Shown piece after piece: positions 42,678-46,634 of a DNA stretch of 46,634 nt (position 1 is its first letter; each line of letters begins with the position of its first letter). Source of the DNA: Candidatus Nitrosopumilus sp. (GTDB lineage: Archaea; Thermoproteota; Nitrososphaeria; Nitrososphaerales; Nitrosopumilaceae); the NCBI GenBank assembly GCA_029881195.1, contig JAOUNB010000004.1:1-46634 (forward strand), given 5' to 3'. A program made the translations under genes and the position numbers. The notes beneath the pieces are model-generated. The model searched no databases and was not told the origin of the DNA. It worked only from the letters and a program-made list of their open reading frames with translations.

Positions 42678-43670
42678 GTGAAATTTCTAATTTTATCAGC
42701 AATTTTTGCCATTTTCGCTTCATTTTCTGTTGTACATGCCGATGAATACATAATTGACATTCCCCTTGGAGCATATAATCCTGAATTAAATACTCCTGCT
42801 GAATTTTGGTATGATCCTCCACAACTATACGCCACAATTGGCGATACAATTACTTGGTATAATGATGACAAAGAAGGTCATACAGTTACCAGCGGAGAGG
42901 GTTCAGGAAGATTTGGATGGATGAGTGATAATTTTGGAACTCCTAATGGGATTTTTGATAGTGGCAGATTCATGCCAGGAGAATCATGGTCTTACAAATT
43001 TGAAGAATCTGGCACATTTTCATATTATTGTACTATTCATCCTTGGATGGAAGGTGTTCTAATTATTGAAAAAAAAATTCCAGACTATCCTCATGATGCA
43101 ACTGGCGCAAAAATAAAATTTCCACTATTGCAATACACTCCAGATCTAGCCTTAGAAGTCAATCTATCATGGGATCCACCTGTAATTAAAACTCATGAAA
43201 AAATACAATTTGTATATCAATTCTATGATCCTCAAACAAATTCTAATCTTGCAGAAATGAAATACAATTTTGTCATTTTTCAAAATGGGAAAGAGATTTT
43301 CCGAGATGAAGGACTGAGTCAAATTGGTGGTGATTATAGAAATTTTATCTTTAGTGATTCTGGCTCAATCATAATAAGAGTAGAGGAAATTCACACACCT
43401 TCTATATTCGCTGAAGAAAGTGTCACAGTATTTGGAAATGTAGAAAGTAAAGAACAAAGATCAGTTGATTTTACTACTGTAGTTTATGATAATCCAGAAC
43501 GAACATCTCATGAAACCTATCACATAAAACCTGCACAAAGACTTACAACTTATTACGAATTAATGCTGTTCATCATTCTTGTTCCTGGCATTTTATTTAT
43601 TGGGGCAATGCTTTGGTTAAGGAAAAAACCAAATATTCCACAAGAAAAGCCAGGCGCTGTTAAAATCTAA
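42678..43670 (+). CDS. Membrane-anchored plastocyanin-like copper protein
   Basis: A 330-residue exported protein: signal peptide (FLILSAIFAIFASFSVVHA), a cupredoxin domain (about 22-130), a second beta domain (about 140-265) and a C-terminal membrane helix (LMLFIILVPGILFIGAMLWL) with basic end. All type-1 copper ligands are present: His in DDKEGHTVTSG, then Cys, His and Met in YYCTIHPWMEG. In ammonia-oxidising archaea such proteins are thought to replace cytochromes as electron carriers outside the membrane. The start is GTG 42678. It is unlike the degenerate version at 1.3 kb. Confidence 0.92.
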   Translation: MKFLILSAIFAIFASFSVVHADEYIIDIPLGAYNPELNTPAEFWYDPPQLYATIGDTITWYNDDKEGHTVTSGEGSGRFGWMSDNFGTPNGIFDSGRFMPGESWSYKFEESGTFSYYCTIHPWMEGVLIIEKKIPDYPHDATGAKIKFPLLQYTPDLALEVNLSWDPPVIKTHEKIQFVYQFYDPQTNSNLAEMKYNFVIFQNGKEIFRDEGLSQIGGDYRNFIFSDSGSIIIRVEEIHTPSIFAEESVTVFGNVESKEQRSVDFTTVVYDNPERTSHETYHIKPAQRLTTYYELMLFIILVPGILFIGAMLWLRKKPNIPQEKPGAVKI

Positions 43671-43705
43671 AATAATAAAAAGAAATTAAAAATTGATGAA
43701 TTAAT

Positions 43706-44005
43706 CTAATCGATTAATTCAGTCCAACCTTTGACGAAGACTGAATTCTTGTAGAGTGGAACTGGTTGTCCAACAGTAAAGTCCATTGGTCTCATCCAAA
43801 AGATTGCTTTTGTTGGGCACACACCAATGCATGCACCATCAGAAATACATCTTTCTGGGTAGAAAACAAATGCTTTACCTCTCTTCCAGCCTTCAACTGG
43901 TTTTACTCTAAGGACATCTGGACCTAATGTTGTACAGATTTCTACACATAGTGCACATCCGATACACATTTGTTCGCTGATGTCTGGAATAATTCCTACT
44001 GGCAT
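43706..44005 (-). CDS. Dicluster ferredoxin, one site of 3Fe-4S/Asp type
   Basis: A 99-residue ferredoxin. The first site, CIGCALCVEIC, is a full CxxCxxCxxxC [4Fe-4S] motif. The second, CISDGACIGVCP, has Asp in place of the second Cys (CxxDxxCxxxCP), as in Sulfolobus-type 7Fe ferredoxins, so it probably holds a [3Fe-4S] or Asp-ligated [4Fe-4S] cluster. It shuttles low-potential electrons in the cytosol, probably to 2-oxoacid oxidoreductases or biosynthesis. A 16-base direct repeat and TATA box precede it. No zinc-binding N-terminal extension as in Sulfolobus. Confidence 0.92.
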   Translation of the reverse strand: MPVGIIPDISEQMCIGCALCVEICTTLGPDVLRVKPVEGWKRGKAFVFYPERCISDGACIGVCPTKAIFWMRPMDFTVGQPVPLYKNSVFVKGWTELID

Positions 44006-44030
44006 AACAAAATTAAATCATGAATTGTTC

Positions 44031-44041
44031 TTAATATAATT
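44031..44041 (-). promoter_or_regulatory. TATA box of the ferredoxin gene
   Basis: On the minus strand AATTATATTAA, centred about 31 bases before ATG 44005. Confidence 0.55.
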
Positions 44042-44056
44042 TGCCTAAAAATTTCA

Positions 44057-44092
44057 TCTTATAACGGCGTTTCAAGTCTTATAACGGCGTTT
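44057..44092 (-). repeat. Direct repeat upstream of the ferredoxin promoter
   Basis: Two perfect copies of TCTTATAACGGCGTTT (44057-44072 and 44077-44092), start to start 20 bases, close to two helical turns. They lie directly upstream of the ferredoxin TATA box. The ACGGCGT core stands out in the AT-rich surroundings. This is the arrangement of an activator bound to tandem sites. Confidence 0.65.
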
Positions 44093-44106
44093 AAAATATG
44101 ATCGCA

Positions 44107-44730
44107 CTAAGATCGAATATTTTCATACTCTATTTTGAATGCTTTATGATCAGTTTCCTCTAAGGTAGTAAAAATCAAATCATTTTGATTTTTTTTAATA
44201 AAATAGATACCTGTTTTTACCGATTTTATGATCTGTTTTCCTCCTGGTGAAATTACCCATCCAACATTCTCTTTTTTTCTTGCCATTCCAGTGACAACAA
44301 CTGATGAACCTGTTTGATTTGCAAGAGATGATAGTAACATAATACATGAATTGACAAATCTTGCGGCTTCAAGATCATCAAATATGTTGTAAACCCCATT
44401 AAACGAATCAATTACAACTAAAAATTTCGCTTTTGAAACTTTGGTGATAATTTCAGTTAATTTTTCCTCCCAATTTTCCTTTTCTGGATGAAAAATTATT
44501 ACATTATTTTTTTTTGGGATCATACCAGATTCAACATATCCAGTATAAAGCAAATCCATGTCTACAAAGATTATTTGATTTTCAATAGAATTGATTAATC
44601 TATAAAGAAATTCTTCCTTGTGAAAAGGTTCAGAGCATAAAACTAAACTTGGTATATTCAACTCAAATTCATTTTTAATATGTACTAAATTATTATCTAA
44701 AATCAACTCAGGACTTTTATCCAACACCAT
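44107..44730 (-). CDS. RecA/KaiC-like protein lacking the P-loop
   Basis: A 207-residue protein with the strand order of the RecA/KaiC ATPase core. KFLVVIDSFNGVYNIFDD gives the Walker B strand and SLANQTGSSVVVTGMARKK the following sensor strand, but where Walker A (GxxGxGKT) should be, the protein reads LVLCSEPFHKEEFLYRLI. It likely does not hydrolyse ATP in the usual way and may be a regulatory paralogue, as in some archaeal RadA-like proteins. Separated by 23 bases from the divergent aminotransferase gene. Function unknown. Confidence 0.65.
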   Translation of the reverse strand: MVLDKSPELILDNNLVHIKNEFELNIPSLVLCSEPFHKEEFLYRLINSIENQIIFVDMDLLYTGYVESGMIPKKNNVIIFHPEKENWEEKLTEIITKVSKAKFLVVIDSFNGVYNIFDDLEAARFVNSCIMLLSSLANQTGSSVVVTGMARKKENVGWVISPGGKQIIKSVKTGIYFIKKNQNDLIFTTLEETDHKAFKIEYENIRS

Positions 44731-44753
44731 TTTAGCATTTTACAGATATAATA

Positions 44754-45905
44754 ATGAATTTAACATCAAGAGATATTTCTGATGATTTTCCACATTCAAA
44801 TAAAATCTATCTAAACAACGCATCAGTATCTTTGATGCCCACTCAAAGTATAGAGGCCATGAAAGAATTTTTAATCTCATACAATTCAATTGGTCCTGAT
44901 TCCAAGGATTCAGAACTATTTGTAACAGAAAAACTACAAAATATAAGAAAAATAATTGCAAAAATTATATCATGTCAGCCTGATGAGGTAGTTCTCACTC
45001 AAAGTACAACTGATGGAATAAATTTTGTTGCAAATGGTCTTTCTTTCGATGATAAATCTAATATCATCATTCGTGGAATGGGGCATGAACACCATGCAAA
45101 CTATTATCCTTGGATTAAACTTAAAGAAAGAATTTCAGTCAAAAACCTCCCTATAGACAAAAATGGTTTTTTCAAATTAGATGATTTAGAATCTTTCATC
45201 GATAATAACACAAAACTAGTTGCTTTGAGTCATGCATTGTATAATACTGGTTCAATATTACCTGTAGAAGAGATAGGAAAAATTCTTGATGACAAAATTC
45301 CATTCTTTATAGATAGTGCACAAACAGTCGGATGTATTGGAGAAATAGATGTATCCAAGATTAAATGTAATTTTATGTCCTTTAATGGTTCAAAATGGCT
45401 TTGTGGTCCAATGGGGACTGGATTATTTTATTGTAATAGAAAATCAAGCGAATTAATAAAATCTATGACCGTTGGTGGTGAATCTGCAATAATTTATGGT
45501 GAAACTAATCTTGCTTTCAAAGAATTACCAGATAAATTTCAAACTGGTTTTAGAAATTATGTTGGGATAGTTGGCTTAGAATCATCTGCAAGATATTTAC
45601 TGAATTTTGGCATGAAAAATATTCGTGAAAAAAATCTATACTTATCAAATCTTTTCAGGGAAGAATTATCAAAAATTCAAAATATTATTTTATATGGACC
45701 TGATGATCCAAATCAAAGAACCAGCATTGTATCTTTTAATCTTAAAGGATATGATTCTCAAGAAATAGTAGATAAACTTGAAAAACAAAATATTGTTTTA
45801 GCAGTTAGGGAAATTATGGAACAAAAAATTATCAGAGCATCTCCTCACTTTTTTAATACTGAATCTGAATTGCTTCAGGTAATTGATAAAATAAAGAAAT
45901 TATAG
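44754..45905 (+). CDS. Class V aminotransferase, cysteine desulfurase-like
   Basis: PLP enzyme of 383 residues. INNASVSLMP-like start (IYLNNASVSLMP), VVLTQSTTDGINFVANGL, EHHANYYPW, SHALYNTGSILPVEEI, the Asp/His region DSAQTVGCIGEID and the Schiff-base Lys in SFNGSKWLCGPMGTGLFY mark the SufS/CsdA/NifS-like class. It may give sulfur for Fe-S clusters or thiolation, but the expected catalytic Cys loop (about residue 340) reads DKLEKQNIVLAVREIMEQ with no Cys, so the desulfurase activity is doubtful; an isopenicillin-epimerase-like or other lyase is an alternative. Confidence 0.82.
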   Translation: MNLTSRDISDDFPHSNKIYLNNASVSLMPTQSIEAMKEFLISYNSIGPDSKDSELFVTEKLQNIRKIIAKIISCQPDEVVLTQSTTDGINFVANGLSFDDKSNIIIRGMGHEHHANYYPWIKLKERISVKNLPIDKNGFFKLDDLESFIDNNTKLVALSHALYNTGSILPVEEIGKILDDKIPFFIDSAQTVGCIGEIDVSKIKCNFMSFNGSKWLCGPMGTGLFYCNRKSSELIKSMTVGGESAIIYGETNLAFKELPDKFQTGFRNYVGIVGLESSARYLLNFGMKNIREKNLYLSNLFREELSKIQNIILYGPDDPNQRTSIVSFNLKGYDSQEIVDKLEKQNIVLAVREIMEQKIIRASPHFFNTESELLQVIDKIKKL

Positions 45906-46157
45906 GTTTTCTTGTTCTTCTATTACCATCATAGTCAATGTTGATTGAACTTTACTGATTTTTCTGATTTTGTTGGTGATGATTGCACGTAGTTTTTCTG
46001 CATCATCAGACGATAGTTTTAAGACAATATCGTATACTCCATAAACTCCCTGAATCTCATATGTGATATTCTCTTCAGCAAGAATCTGTTTTACTTCAGT
46101 GATAATTGACTCATCTGATCCTAAATCAGAATTTAATAGAACATATGCAGTAGGCAC
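45900..46157 (-). CDS. Stand-alone Lrp/AsnC effector-binding (RAM) domain protein
   Basis: An 85-residue protein equal to the ligand-binding half of Lrp/AsnC regulators, without the HTH: AYVLLNSDLGSDESIITEVKQILAEE, then VYGVYDIVLKLSSDDAEKLRAIITNKIRKISKVQSTLTMMV. Single-domain RAM proteins of archaea bind amino acids and form octameric or mixed assemblies with full Lrp proteins. The start is GTG 46157. It overlaps the end of the aminotransferase by 6 bases in convergent fashion. Confidence 0.9.
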   Translation of the reverse strand: MPTAYVLLNSDLGSDESIITEVKQILAEENITYEIQGVYGVYDIVLKLSSDDAEKLRAIITNKIRKISKVQSTLTMMVIEEQENL

Positions 46158-46232
46158 AGGATGATTTTCATCAAACAGTATTTAACTTTTCATAGTTCAA
46201 AAACTGATTAATTACTAATAGATTCTATTAAT

Positions 46233-46634
46233 ATGAAACCAATAGATCTTACACTTACAATATCCAAATCTCTTCAAAGTTTTCCAGGATCTCCACAACC
46301 TCAATTCATTTTATGGTCTAATATCAAAGATGATGGTTATAATCTTGAATTATTATTCCTAAGTTCTCACACTGGAACCCATCTTGATGCACCATACCAT
46401 TTTTCACAAAATGGTATCAAAATTCATCAAATTCCTCTCAATAGACTAATTAGAAAAGCTATTCTAATTAAACTCAAAAAAACTAAAAATTCCTCAATAA
46501 CAAAGGAGGATATTATTTTATTTGAAAAAAAGAATGGAATTATTCCAAATCATTCGTCAGTCTTATTTTTCACTGAATGGCAAAAAAATCTAAAAAAAGA
46601 CAATTATTTTACTGAAAATCCTGGATTAGATAAA
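46233..46634 (+). CDS. Cyclase-family metal hydrolase (partial, cut by window end)
   Basis: This reading frame is missing from the track because it runs off the right edge. From ATG 46233, 134 codons are visible. The segment LFLSSHTGTHLDAPYHF matches the Zn/Mn-binding HxGTHxDAPxHF motif of the cyclase (kynurenine formamidase-like) family. N terminus MKPIDLTLTISKSLQSFPG fits the family start. Kynurenine formamidase, isatin hydrolase and cyclase members cannot be distinguished without the rest. Confidence 0.85.
   Translation, partial: MKPIDLTLTISKSLQSFPGSPQPQFILWSNIKDDGYNLELLFLSSHTGTHLDAPYHFSQNGIKIHQIPLNRLIRKAILIKLKKTKNSSITKEDIILFEKKNGIIPNHSSVLFFTEWQKNLKKDNYFTENPGLDK

Noticed and set aside
42637-42871. 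Two minus-strand ORFs over the cupredoxin start
   Set aside because: The plus-strand reading with signal peptide, copper ligands and TATA box is far stronger.
44740-44961. 73-residue minus-strand ORF
   Set aside because: Antisense to the aminotransferase start and overlaps its promoter.
1-46634. CRISPR array, insertion sequence or prophage
   Set aside because: No regularly spaced repeats, transposase, integrase or phage-type genes were seen; repeats found are short and local.

Overview
The window is an AT-rich, gene-dense archaeal chromosome segment, most likely from a marine ammonia-oxidising thaumarchaeon (Nitrosopumilus/Nitrosarchaeum-like). The evidence is the combination of both subunits of the archaeal family-D DNA polymerase, Orc1/Cdc6, a GINS subunit, a group II chaperonin (thermosome), geranylgeranylglyceryl phosphate synthase (archaeal lipids), an archaeal-type CCA-adding enzyme, plastocyanin-like secreted proteins, and many leaderless genes with a TATA box about 26 bases before the start codon. 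I see no insertion sequence, prophage, CRISPR array or plasmid gene.

Layout. 1-3.8 kb: a PH-like protein, cobalt-precorrin methyltransferase CbiE, a secreted degenerate cupredoxin, an EEP-fold phosphoesterase and a SpoIIM-type membrane protein. 3.9-18.5 kb: a replication region. PolD small subunit and Orc1/Cdc6 converge. Upstream of cdc6 lies a noncoding stretch with four origin-recognition-box-like elements and an AT-rich block, a strong candidate for oriC. Then come a group of small DNA-binding proteins (winged helix, an AbrB protein absent from the ORF track, a membrane-anchored winged helix), GGGP synthase, PolD large subunit, GlyA, the thermosome, glutamine synthetase and a Gins51-like protein. 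18.5-21.3 kb: a zinc finger protein, an SDR enzyme and an SQR-like flavoprotein.

21.3-29.3 kb is rich in RNA-processing genes: tRNA-Pro(GGG) without an encoded CCA, a Ser/Thr kinase, the CCA-adding enzyme, ThpR, two UPF proteins, then sirtuin, RNase Z, a tRNA guanine-N2 methyltransferase and PRPP synthetase in one tight minus-strand run. 25.5-25.8 kb has no intact gene and may hold a decayed one.

29.3-39 kb looks like an ion and osmotic-balance region: a large MscS channel, a KamA-family radical SAM aminomutase followed by a second glutamine synthetase, a secreted anchored protein, and a minus-strand run of CBS protein, VIT1-like transporter, amino-acid permease and Na+/H+ antiporter. I suggest, as a hypothesis only, that the aminomutase and second glutamine synthetase make beta-glutamate/beta-glutamine as osmolytes.

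39-46.6 kb: UspA, a J-domain protein whose HPD motif reads HSD, a Cache-HAMP-nucleotidyl cyclase receptor, an intact membrane cupredoxin, a dicluster ferredoxin with one Cys-to-Asp ligand change, a RecA-like protein lacking a P-loop, a cysteine desulfurase-like enzyme, a stand-alone Lrp/AsnC effector domain, and the start of a cyclase-family hydrolase cut by the window edge.
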